Shown here piece after piece: positions 48,146-59,300 of a stretch of 64,000 nucleotides of DNA. Source of the stretch: Diogma glabrata (Eukaryota; Arthropoda; Insecta; Diptera; Cylindrotomidae); assembly GCA_963693315.1 (NCBI GenBank), contig OY856186.1, forward strand, positions 73,553,909-73,617,908, in the 5' to 3' direction. The notes under the pieces are model-generated. The model saw nothing but the letters and a program-made list of their open reading frames with translations, did not search any database and was not told the DNA's origin. The translations under genes were made by a program, and so were the position numbers. The first letter of the stretch is position 1; each line of letters begins with the position of its first letter.

Positions 48146-48902
48146 AATTACTTATTATCGGGAATAATACTTTTAATAATTACTTTGAGCAATAATTGCT
48201 CACAAATTCGCTTAAAAATTAATATTCCATTAATGTTGTCCATATATGGAACACATATGCCAATATATTGACCGTGTGTAAGATATTAGTTTCGCATTGA
48301 TTTGCAACATTCAATAATAATGACTTTAAAATGACTTAAAATATTGACTAAATAGAAATATTTCTCATCCTATGAATTCAAATCCTATGAATTCATATAC
48401 AAAAACTTTCAAATAATTTTGATTTTTTTTGCATCACTTCTTTTATTCCTTTTTTGCATCACTTCTTCTATACCTTCATCGAATGTATTGTCGCTATTCT
48501 TACTGCACTTGCTGACCATAAAATCATATACCGATCAAAATTTTTTGCAACGTTTTTAGTAACCTACAGGTAAAGAAAGCGTATATTAAACCGCATGAGC
48601 ACTGTGAAAATTTGTGAATCGATTTTTGTTCCGTATAATGTTCTAAATAGATTACACACCTGAAAACTGAATATAACCTGAATATAATCGCGTATTTTTT
48701 ATATATTCTTTGTTTTATACATAATACTATTTTTTTATATTTTACTGATCAACTAGAGTGCTGATCCTTTTACGTTCATATTAAAAAAAAAAAATAGAAA
48801 ACCATTTCTCATTACTACTCTTTGAAATTATTGCTACGTCAACAAAATGTATACACACAAACTTTATTTATAGGCGTAGCAAAGCACGCCGGGTCCCGCT
48901 AG

Positions 48903-49891
48903 TCTACATATAAATTCATTACTCTATATCTACATATAAATTCATTTATTTAGTTAATTACATATTAATTTAGTTTAATAGCTAAAGGGTTTAATTTGAT
49001 TAAAAATTATGAAAAATAAAATTTTAAATCGATGTTATATTTTTTTTAAATTTTAATTCTATAGTTGTATAGCTTTTTCGTCATGCATCCGCAAATATAA
49101 AAAGAATTTATTGACATAAATTTTAAAATAATTTTCATTTGATAAATTACCGAATAGATCTGATTTAAAAGTTTGTACATACTTCTTTTGCTGCATTCTT
49201 CCGCCATGTTATTATTGCCATGAACCTGTTTCTCATCTGCGATTATTGTTGACTTTCTGTAAAAATTTAAGCAAACATTATTATTTTAAACATGTGTTTT
49301 AATCCAACTAACGTAATTTTACATAAATTGAAATTTAAAAAAGCAAATGAATTAGTTTTAGCGAAATTTGTATACTCAGAATGTGTTAAATGGAGTAGAA
49401 ATCATGTTGTATTTTCTCACCTCGTAATTTAACTTTTTAAAAAATTCCATATTTTTTCTTTAAGATATAAATTTACACTTTTATGTTTATATACACTTTT
49501 AAAACTCTTAATATATTATAATATTAATTAAGTAAATCGTTTTAATAAATAAATTAAATTTTCTCACGGTAAAACAATAATAAACTATAGAGTTATAGAA
49601 TGTTTGATTGTTGTTTTTTTTTGTTTTAGTTCAGTTTCGTAAAACTATTCTCAAGATGGCAGGCCTATCAGAGAATTAACCAATCAAAATTCGTTAAAAT
49701 TTTATAGAAAGAATCGAGATAGAATCGTTGTGTAGTTTTCCTATGGAAAAGGTGTAGAAACTTTCTACTGTAGAAATAAAATTCGTTGGGATAGTTTTTT
49801 TTGTGTTCAACTGGCAGTTTTTGAAATACGCTACACTACACTACGCACCACGTGAACAAGATAAAAGGTATCAAAATTAGTCGAAATAATT
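48903..49891. other. AT-rich stretch without recognised genes
   Basis: No gene seen. The terminal motif described at 40809 recurs inverted at 49815-49862. Confidence 0.5.
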
Positions 49892-50387
49892 CCCGGTTTA
49901 TAGTCGGTAACATTAACTTAACGTTAACTTAACGTAAAGTACAAATGTATGAAAATGCACTAGAGCATTTATAGTCGTTAACTTAACGTAAGGTTCATTT
50001 CATTCTATCTTAAAGATTTTGTTAAGGATTTTTTGACGTTTATTATAAATGCTAAAGAAAACATAAATTTAATTGAAACTGTTCATAAAAATAAAATTTT
50101 ATTCATTAAAGGTATAAAAAGAAAATGAAAATGAATTTTTTTATTTTAAATTTTGTATTAAATGTTTATTTTGATTTCATTATTTTAAATTTTGATTTTA
50201 AAATCACTTTACTGCTTTAAAGAATTGATATGATTTGTAAAATTGATTTCAAACCCAAAATTAATACCAAATCAAACGTCAAAGAATACGTAATTTCTTA
50301 CCGACTATAAATCAAAATTTTGTATTGTCTTAAGTTACGGTTAAGTTAAAGTTAACGTCAAGTTAACGTTACCGACTATAAATCGGG
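49892..50387. mobile_element. MITE, TTTATAGTCGGTAAC family, copy 2 (complete)
   Basis: Terminal inverted repeats CCCGRTTTATAGTCGGTAAC at both ends, followed on each side by stacked GTTAAC/TTAACG hexamers. It is about 500 bp and non-coding, and colinear with copy 1 at 46664-47165. Confidence 0.8.
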
Positions 50388-50688
50388 CATAAGACGATTT
50401 ACGATTATGTACTACTCAAATCGACAATACTGGAACAATGGCAAATTTTCCATATTAAACGAAAATATCACCTAAATATGTTGGCATTCAAAGACCCGCT
50501 GTTCAATTAAGCTCAATTTTAGAACGTTACATGTTTTGGTCTCCTCAGTTTCGCTGTGTGCATACGCTTCAAACTGAGCAATAAGAATATGTAATTATAC
50601 ACATGAAACATCTATATAGGCATTATTATTGTGTTTCTGATATTGATCAAGAATGGTTACAGTTTTTATTGTACCAAGAGGTGATTTA
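50388..50688. other. non-coding spacer
   Basis: No feature recognised. It ends with the TTA flank of the following TIR element. Confidence 0.5.
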
Positions 50689-50851
50689 GGGCCATATCGA
50701 CAAACCCAACTAAAATCGCAACTACAACTAAAGTGTCAGTTTTGGTATTTTTGAACCACATTAAATCTTCAGTTTTAAATATAGATTAAAGTTGTGGTTG
50801 CAGTTTTAGTTGTGGATATCGGTGACTTCAGTCTGAAAGACCTAAGTATTA

Positions 50852-51036
50852 GGCGCGCTATACACTTGAGCTAAGCATGCGAACTATGTTTTTTGTATAC
50901 AATGTAATCAAATGGATGACTATACACTTGAGCTAAGCCTCTGACATAGCTTAGCTCAACTGTATAGTCATCCATTTGATTACGTTATATACAAAAAACA
51001 TAGTTCGCATAGTTCGCATAGCTTAGCTTAAGTGTG
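50852..51036. mobile_element. MITE, GGCGCGCTATACAC family, near-perfect palindrome
   Basis: It starts GGCGCGCTATACACTTGAGC and contains 'caaatggatgactatacact' with its inverted copy around a short centre near 50935. The right end lacks the last dozen bases of the terminal repeat. It is nested in the Harbinger-like element. Confidence 0.75.
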
Positions 51037-51039
51037 AAA

Positions 51040-51385
51040 TTCTTACCCCCACTTTTTTTGGCATTTCTCGACGTTTTAGGACCTACTGATTCTAAAAAAG
51101 CAAAAAAAATGTATGTCTGTCGGCCGGCCGGCCGGCCGTCGGTCCGTTATTATCTACAAAATCTAGGAAACAGCTTTAGGGATTTCAAAAATTTTTTTTT
51201 TCTAAAAATAGGTATACTCAAGGGACAGGTCCAAAAGGACGCTGTGTTCGATAACTGTACCGGAAGTGTGTCAAAAAAACCATTATGTGTATCAAAAATA
51301 GCAAATTTCCATATTTTTGGCTTGAAAAACGTTCATTTTAAGCGATTACGAGTAGGAACATTGAATTTGGAGAAACCTTGATGGT
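51040..51385 (+). repeat. dispersed-repeat-like block with a GGCC tract
   Basis: It includes 'cggccggccggccggccg' at 51121-51140 in otherwise AT-rich DNA. A 115-codon ORF spans it, but its composition and lack of motifs suggest chance. Confidence 0.4.
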
Positions 51386-51726
51386 AGGGATTGGTATGTG
51401 AAATCAAAAACTAGATTATTGCATTATAAGTTTGTCAATAAAATGTTGTCAAGTGTGTCAAAAGAAAGATTTTTATTTATTTTTTTACCTAATTTTTTGG
51501 AAAAACATAAAACTAATTATTTGTATGACATGAAATTTTATTATTGGGAATTATTATTATTATAATTATTATAAGTTTATTATTATTATTATTATAAGTT
51601 TGTCAAAAAAATAATGTCAAGTGTGTCAAAAAATGGTTTCATTTATTTTTTTAGCCAATTTTTTGGGAAAAAACAATTTGCTGTTTTTATGACGTAAATG
51701 TAATTGAAAATGAAATTGGACATAGT

Positions 51727-52150
51727 AAATTTTGAATTTGTTATAGTTTTTGAAATATTTTTGGAATTTTGAAAAAAGTTTGTATGTTTGATTTTGTAAT
51801 AATTTTTGCAATATTCTTAGAATTTTGGAAAAAGTTTTAATTTTTGATTTTGTTATAATTTTTGCAATATTTTTAGAATTTTCCGCTACAGTTATCGAAA
51901 AATATAATTTTTGAATTTTATGTATATATTTAGAATTTTGAAAAATGTTTCAATTTTTGATTTTGTAAGAATTTTTGATTTTGTTATAATTTTTGCAATA
52001 TTTTTAGAATTTTTGAAAAAAAATTTTAATCTTTGATATTGTAATAATTTTTGGAATATTTTTAGAATTTTGAAAAAAGTTTGTTTTTATTTAATTTTTA
52101 CAATATTTTTGAAATTTTGAAAGAAATATGAATTTGCGATTTTGTAATAT
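51727..52150 (+). repeat. degenerate tandem array, about 55-bp unit
   Basis: Roughly eight copies of 'tttttgattttgttataatt' + 'tttgcaatatttttagaatt' + 'ttgaaaaaagtt' with variable spacing. Confidence 0.7.
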
Positions 52151-52909
52151 TTTCTCGGAACGCTAAATAAAGAGGTTTTTGAGTAATTTGCTGAGTGTAT
52201 CATCTTTTCACTAAATTATGTTAATTTATGATCTGTTATAATTTTCCGGCAACGCATTGATGTTTCGTGTTAGTTTTGAAATAAATTTTTAAACAGAGAT
52301 AAAAAAATACTTGTACTTTAACAAAGAGTTATCTTTGATATACATCGCTGCCCAAAACTAAAAACCATGTCCTCATAAACGTTTTTTGCTGAAAACTATA
52401 TCAAAATCCTTAACCCAGACCGAAGTCTTGATATCTCAGAGCTGTGAGATTTCAGCCCCTCCATATTTTACACTTACAATTGACGGTTAAAATTCGATGA
52501 TATATTTTTTTAAATCAATACGTTGTCAAATATTTTCTAATAAAATGTTTTGAGATATTAATATATATGTGTAATTCAATTGTTTTTTATAAAAATTTTA
52601 ACTAATTGAAAACTCTAAATAATTGTTATTTTATGCAAATCAATATTGTATTGTGTTGCATTTAAGTTGTTTTTACTATAGTTACATTATTATTATTATT
52701 GCAATGAATTTTAATACATAATTACTGATTTCTAATTATTGCTGTGTGTTCGAAAAATTACAGTTTTAAATTACGTTTAAAAATACCATCAAAATCTCAA
52801 CTAAATTCGTAGTTTAATGTGGTTTAAAAATACCAGTTTTGAACATCAATTTCAAAAAAACTGTGACTACAACTAAAAGTTGTGGTTGCGTCTGTCGATA
52901 TGGCCCTTA

Positions 52910-53331
52910 GATGTCGAAACCTTGTTTATAATCGCTTATATAAAACGCTGAGTTAAGGGTTTGGTGCATATTGTGATACCCAGGATCCGAATGATAAAGA
53001 AATACATCAAAAACAACTTTATGAAATTTTAATTGAATAAACGTGCTAAGTGCGTTTATTTTATTAAAATTTCCTAAGTAATTAAGAAGGCAATCCTGAA
53101 GGAAAAAGATATTGCTAGGTGTCAAGTGTCAACCTCTACGCAATCATTGACAGAGGTGGCCGCAAAACGTCGGTGTGTTAAGTCGACTTGCAGATTCAAT
53201 TTCATGGAGAAATGGGCCGCAGCATATATGTACAATTTCCCACTCAACCCTAACAATCCATAAATCTGCATTATTGTCAACGTCAAATTGTTTTGTTTAC
53301 AAACAAGAAAAATTTTACATTGCCACTCTAA
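52910..53331. other. GTF3C5 upstream region
   Basis: Probable promoter region. No TATA box is certain. A deleted MITE remnant at 53155-53221 ('gtggccgc' ... 'ggagaaatgggccgc') shares ends with the MITE at 63277-63530. Confidence 0.4.
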
Positions 53332-56300
53332 ATGGATTTAACCAACATACATAACAAATTAACTTTGATTGAATATCCAGGAAATGTTCAAAATGATGAT
53401 AAAATGATAGCTACTTTAGGTGGCATTAGAAGATTGTCTGAAGTAAGTTATTTATCTTGAAATCTTTATAAACCAAATTATTATTACTAACCTCCAGTTT
53501 TTGCAAAAGATTTTTTCACAAGATAAAAGAAGACTTGAATTAAAATTTCGTCCGGATGATATATTTTGCAAGCCTACAATTGGTGTTCAACATTCAACAG
53601 CAGGTATTCTTTTGAAAGTAAAAGTCAAAAGAAAGAAAGGAGACATAAGTGCCGGAAATGATAATAAAATAATAAATGTGGATGTTTTGGGACAAGTAAA
53701 TTCGTCATATAGATTCAATAGTAATGGCTTTATATATTATAAAATAATGAATGTTATTATTAACAACTTAAAGTACCATTTCAGATTGTTCTGATTTTCA
53801 GTATTTATCTGTCCATAAAGAAAATAAAAATTCTGAGCTTAAATTTATTCACCACGATGTGATACCGGCAAAATTGATGCCATTATCCTGGCTGACGTAA
53901 ATATTTATGGAACCATTTCTTTGTTGTTGTTTTCTTTTTTCATTTTAAATGTTATTTCAGCGACGAAAGTGATGTTCCATATTATTTTGTTCCACCAGCA
54001 TTTACTAGAGTTGATACTATTCAAACTAAAATATTTGCAAAAGAACAATCTAAATATCCTACAGATGTATTAACTCGTAAGCTGTTTATGTTTTTTTATC
54101 TAAATACATTATTTATTTTTTTCTATTCCTACAAAAACAGAAAAGAATAGAACGAAGCGTTCAAAACATACCAAACTTTTTATCTTCGATTTAAACAGTC
54201 CAATTCCAACAAAACCTCATCCAACAACTTTGGATTATTTAAAAACCAAAGTAACATCACCTGGTCACTATGTAACAGTAAAAGAAGTTAGTACACTTGT
54301 AAAAGTAATAAAAATAGTATTTTTGTTTATCAATCGTTTTGGTTTTTATTTTTAGATGTTTGACAAACGTCCGATTTGGTCTCGCCAAGCATTACTTTAT
54401 GAAACAAAACTTCCAGATGATCAATTAAAATGCATATTATCTGCTGTAGGGTATTATTGTATAAGCGGTCCTTGGCGTATAATGTGGGTTCGTTTGGGTT
54501 ACGATCCTCGTAAAAATTTTGAAAGCCGTTATTATCAAACGTTTGACTATCGTTTGCGAAATGTAGTTAGCATGAAAGCCGATGTAGTTGCTAAAACTTC
54601 AACTAATCGGAAAAAACCGAATTTAGTGCAAAAACCTAAACCTACTTCATTGATTGATAGTAATCAAATAGCAAGTTCAAGTGCAGATACACAAAAGAAA
54701 TCGATTATTTATTATACGCCATATTACAAGTACGGTGAAATTCCAGAAACAAGGCAAACATATTTCCAGGTATGTTGTTGTTTCAGGTATCGTTGTTTTA
54801 AAAATCGCCATCAACACTGATAGGATGAAATTAGATGCATCATGTCGCAAATATATACTTTTAAAAGTTTTTGTCCTCAGTCGGTTGGTGCAAATAATAG
54901 CGAAACTTATGATTCCGATTTTTTTGACCGAACAGCGTATAGATGGAATGATTTGCCGGAATCCATGTTGTTGTTATAACGCGTCAATCGTTTTCTGTCA
55001 AGAAAAGCAGCCGCATCTTTGGGGGTTATCCATAATTTTCGTACCTACCTCTAGAGTTCTTGGAGCAAACGAACAAATGACTGATGTCGGACCACACGAC
55101 ACGAATTGTGCTAGACTCAAGATTTAAGTTAGGATTGTTTCGTTCTTCGTAAGTTTTTCTCACTGGTCTACTGGTGGTGGTTGGTGGTCGAGAATTTTTT
55201 CCCTTATAGTTTGATATTGTTTTTGCGGCAATCTTCCTGTTTTGCTCCTGAAAGTGTCTCTTTTGTGGTGTTGTCGTTGACGACTAGCACAATTTGAGAT
55301 GGTAAAAGGTGTAAAAGAAACAGGAAGAGAAAGAGGAGACAGGAGCCGAAGATCTGCCATACTTCGCCACATGATGGAAGTAAACCACATATTCAAATGT
55401 ACAGAAAATTCAACCGCCCTGGCGACGATAGATTTTTGTCACCGCCCAAGAGCAGTAGCAGACCTTCTGAAACTAAATATTACAATAGTACTGATTTTCG
55501 TCCCATTAGCATCTTGCCAGTTTTGTCAAAAGCTTTTGAGCGGATCATCTATGTGCAAATTTCTGACCATATAGCTAAGTCTAACCTACTGTATAGTAGG
55601 CAGTCTGGCTTTAGGAAGCGGCATAATACAACCTCGACATCGTTGGATGTCTCTAACCAAATAAGATTCAACACTTATAAGAAGATGGTGTCTATTCTCT
55701 TGCTACTTGACTTCAGCAAGGCTTTTGACTCAGTGGATCACTCTCTTCTGGTGGCTAAGCTCAAGACTCAATTCTTATTCTCCTCCAGTGCTTGCAATTT
55801 GATGTATTCATACTTAACAGGGAGGTACCAGTCTGTTTGCTCTCTGGATGTTATCGCTGATGCTCTTCCCATTCCTAAGGGTGTTCCGCAGGGTTCCATT
55901 TTGGGACCCCTGTTGTTCAAAATGTTTATCAACGATATTGCTAAGTCCTGTCGCTTCTCTATGGTTCATCTTTTTGCTGATGATGTTCAGCTTCTTCATG
56001 CTAGGCCCCGGTTTAATTTACATGGCTGTATTGAAGAAATTAATAGTGATCTTTAGTCTATTCTGGTATGGGCCCTTGAAAATCGGATTTCGTTAAATCC
56101 TACCAAGTCGCAAGCATTGCTCTACAATTACTGCCTTCGAGCAGCCACCAACAGCGCATCTATTCAGATGGGCCGTGATGTTATACCCTTCTCATCTCAA
56201 GCGAAAAATCTGGGAGTTGTCTTTGATGACAGGTTGGATTGGAAGCTGCATGTAAACTCACTTGCTGGTCAAATTACTGGTATCCTAAGGAGGCTACGTA

Positions 56301-59300
56301 GTGTGAGTTGTTACTTGCCATTTCATATAAGGAAGCAGCTGGTACTGTCACTAATACTACCCCTTGTTGACTATGGCCTTGAAGTTGTGTCTGGTTCTAC
56401 GAATGATACCTTCATGGTTCTGCGGCGAGCCTTCAATTATGCTACTAAATTTGTTTACAATTTAAAGCCTAGGGATCATGTATCCCCCTTTGTCCACGAT
56501 CTTCTTGGGACTTCCTTTGCAGATCATGCCAGTGTAAAATTCTGTAAGGGTCATCAAGCTTTTTAATTCATTGCCACAGTCTCTAAAGAGGTTTAACTTA
56601 TCCCCATTTCTTTTCACAAAGCGGCTGATTGACCACTTAACTCGCTGACCCTTGCGACTGTTTAACCTCACTGTGGATATCGTCTAATTATGTTGTGTTA
56701 TGATGCACTGTTGTTTTGACCTTCTGCCTGCCTGCTGTCTGATGTTTGTTTCTACTGGGACTCCAATATCCTAAATCCTCTCCTATTCCCCCTTCTTTCC
56801 CTCTCCTTCTCCTCTTCCCCCCTCTATATCTTCTTGCTCCTTTCAATTCAAATTTTCTATTTTACTAATAACCTACCTGAGCTTTTTCTGTTATAGAACT
56901 ATCTCCTCCTAATATCTTATCCATTTCTTTTTTTTTGCATAACGGCTACTTACTGGTTCCCTCCTGGACTTTCAGCCTTGTCTCTTAGTTCAAGTTGAGG
57001 CTTGTTGCTTACCATGTTCTCCTGTGCAATATTGTGGGCCATGGCCTTATTGTTAAATTTCACTAAACTTTACCGATTTATGCTTTCTAACTTCAATGTT
57101 ATGCCTCCAACTCTTATGCAGATCCAATATTGTCCAGCATAGGAGTTTGCCAGTGATAAGCTTTATGCTGACTTTTTAATACTAATGAATTGATATAATA
57201 CATATTAATATTACTACTTAATACTAATGAATTTATGCTAAATGGATTTTTATTTAATTATGTTTATTTTTCTTTAGTTTAGTTCTCCTGTACATTGTTA
57301 TGGGCTATCGCCTTTATGTATATTGTTAATAAATCAATAAATAAATATTATGGAGCTGGAAAATTACCACCGCACCGTCGCTACAGCAACAACATCTGCC
57401 ACGCTTCCTGTTCCAGCAGTCGTGTGGGATGTAGTCCGATTTTCACATATCTCAAGTTTCCCACTGCTGCTTCTGAACTCTGCGTGCTCCTTTTGTCTGT
57501 TATTCGTTTCTTTACAGAAGACATTTTTGCAATGTCAACCTATTCGTCAGATATCCAGCATCTGATTTCGCTTCTATCCTTGTAGGCTAGCCTAGCTAAT
57601 TGTGTCTGCCGTCCGTTCCGACGAAATTTCAAAATATACTTGATTTAGTTGTTTTTAAAAATATGGTTACTTAATGGCAAGTGGACTCCATTAGAAAATT
57701 GTTAATTTGATGAAATTATGATCTCTTACAACACAACTCATACAGCACGCTTTTGACGAGTCTAAAAGGACCAGTATAGAAGCCGATGCAGCGCTTAATC
57801 GTGACAACAAACTGAGTATTGCAGAACGGATATTTTTTTGCCATTTATGTTCCATAGAGAAACGTAGACTGCCAACAAGTGTTCCTCACCTGCACTAATT
57901 TACAATTTACTCAATGGTCAACTTTCACTTGAAGATTTAATTTCAATTGATTAGTTTTATAGGGCCATAGACCAACCATATTGGCTGGGTATTTGTTAAT
58001 TGTAATTTTGTAAAACCAAACCAGTGTTGAATTCCCTTAATGGGAATTGAACCCTGATCCTCCAAGTTCAAACCCAGCTTGCTAACCACTAGGTTTGTCA
58101 AACACACTGAACCAGTATAAGGCTTATAAATATGGAGTGAAATATTTGTTTCATTTATTGAGGAGAATGAATTTTTGAGAACTAGCTATTTGCCATGATA
58201 GGAAGGATCGTTCTATCATAAGTTGGCTTAAATCTAGTTTAAAGACTCCTTTTCAATCAAGACAAGGGAGGTACCATGAATTTCTTTATGAAAGTACTTG
58301 GTAGAGTCAGAACAACGGTTCAAAATTTACCAATATTTAAAGTGTTTTATGGTGGATTAGTGTTTTTTTTCTACGCAGGAAGATAAAAAGCCACGTATCC
58401 ACCAAAAGCACTTAAAACTCGACATTCCAAAACGACACTGGTTATTTAGTGGGCTAAACCCTCGCTCGTGATCCTGTTGAATCTCCGCATTGTCACCAAT
58501 TAATGTATTCCGTCATCGAGCAGGGGTTGAGTATTGTACTTTCTCGTTGTGTATAGTGGTATGTTGAGCATGACTGCTTTTCATTCATCTTGTCTAATTC
58601 TTTGTACCATACTTGTGATTATTTCAATCGCTATATCCCAGTTGTCTTTTGAGTTCAGCATAAACTGCATGATGCTATGTGCAGTGACTAATTTCCCAGT
58701 ATGCTGCTCAATAAGTCCTCGTCCGTTTGAAAACCATCCGCGACTGTTTTAGCAGGTACTGTGCGGTCTTTCCCTCACAGTAGAGGCAGTTTGAAGCCGT
58801 TACGTGCCTACACTTGTATAAGTACTTACGGAAACATGGCTTAGATATTATGCGTCAAGTAATGGTTGATGTCACTATTTCTTTTTTTCTTTTACGTCAC
58901 GGATCATCCGAGGTCCATCGTCCGTTGGCGAAAGCTTCCCATTTTTTTGTTATTGAATGTAACTATTTTTCATTAAGTACTTGCGTAGCCGTCGGCCTAT
59001 ATGATGTTGTGTTGGTGTACGCAGAGCCACTACCGTTTTTGGTACAATATCGATCGGCATTCTACTCGCAATAATATTTACGGTTTCATCGGACATTGTG
59101 CGGCAAGAGCAGCATATGTCCAACAATGTCAGACTGCAGGTCGCTTTTATACGTCTTATATAAGATGGCAGCAGCGTACACAAATATTGATGCTTGCTTG
59201 AGAAGTGGCCTACTCTATGGCCTTTTATACTATTCATTGCATTACGCACTATCACACACTGCAAAGATTGTATCAAAGGTATAGTTTTATTTATGAAACC

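Larger units (their letters stand above)
45772..48902 (+). mobile_element. Helitron with helicase remnant
   Basis: The 5' end is TCTTATATATATAAAAATCA. The 3' end is CTAG at 48899-48902 followed by T, preceded by the hairpin GGCGT-agcaaagc-ACGCC (48873-48890) at the usual short distance. Inside lies a fragment of a Helitron PIF1-type helicase (47538-47740), in the right orientation and toward the 3' end. Two MITEs (45999-46231, 46664-47165) are nested. The Rep domain and most of the helicase are deleted, so it is non-autonomous. A TC start, 3' hairpin, CTRR end and A/T insertion site are defining Helitron traits. Confidence 0.8.
50689..52906. mobile_element. 2.2-kb Harbinger-like TIR element with TTA duplication
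   Basis: The ends are GGGCCATATCGACAAACCCA and, reversed, GGGCCATATCGACAGACGCA, with further inverted similarity inward ('gtatttttgaaccacatta'). The flanks are TTA on both sides (50686-50688, 52907-52909), the 3-bp target duplication typical of PIF/Harbinger. There is no transposase. The interior includes a nested MITE, a GC-rich block and an AT-rich tandem array. The first 135 bases also fold on themselves, with an inverted copy ending near 50823. Confidence 0.75.

Noticed and set aside
51034..51381. 115-codon ORF with a basic stretch
   Set aside because: It overlaps a repeat-like block with a GGCC tract, has no motif, and its composition follows the local base bias.
54356..54820. The ATG at 54356 as the start of its own gene
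   Set aside because: It is an internal exon of GTF3C5 preceded by TTTTTAG and in phase with the upstream exons.
58028..58110. Functional tRNA gene
   Set aside because: A and B boxes are good, but the acceptor stem does not pair and the anticodon arm is unconvincing. A SINE fits better.
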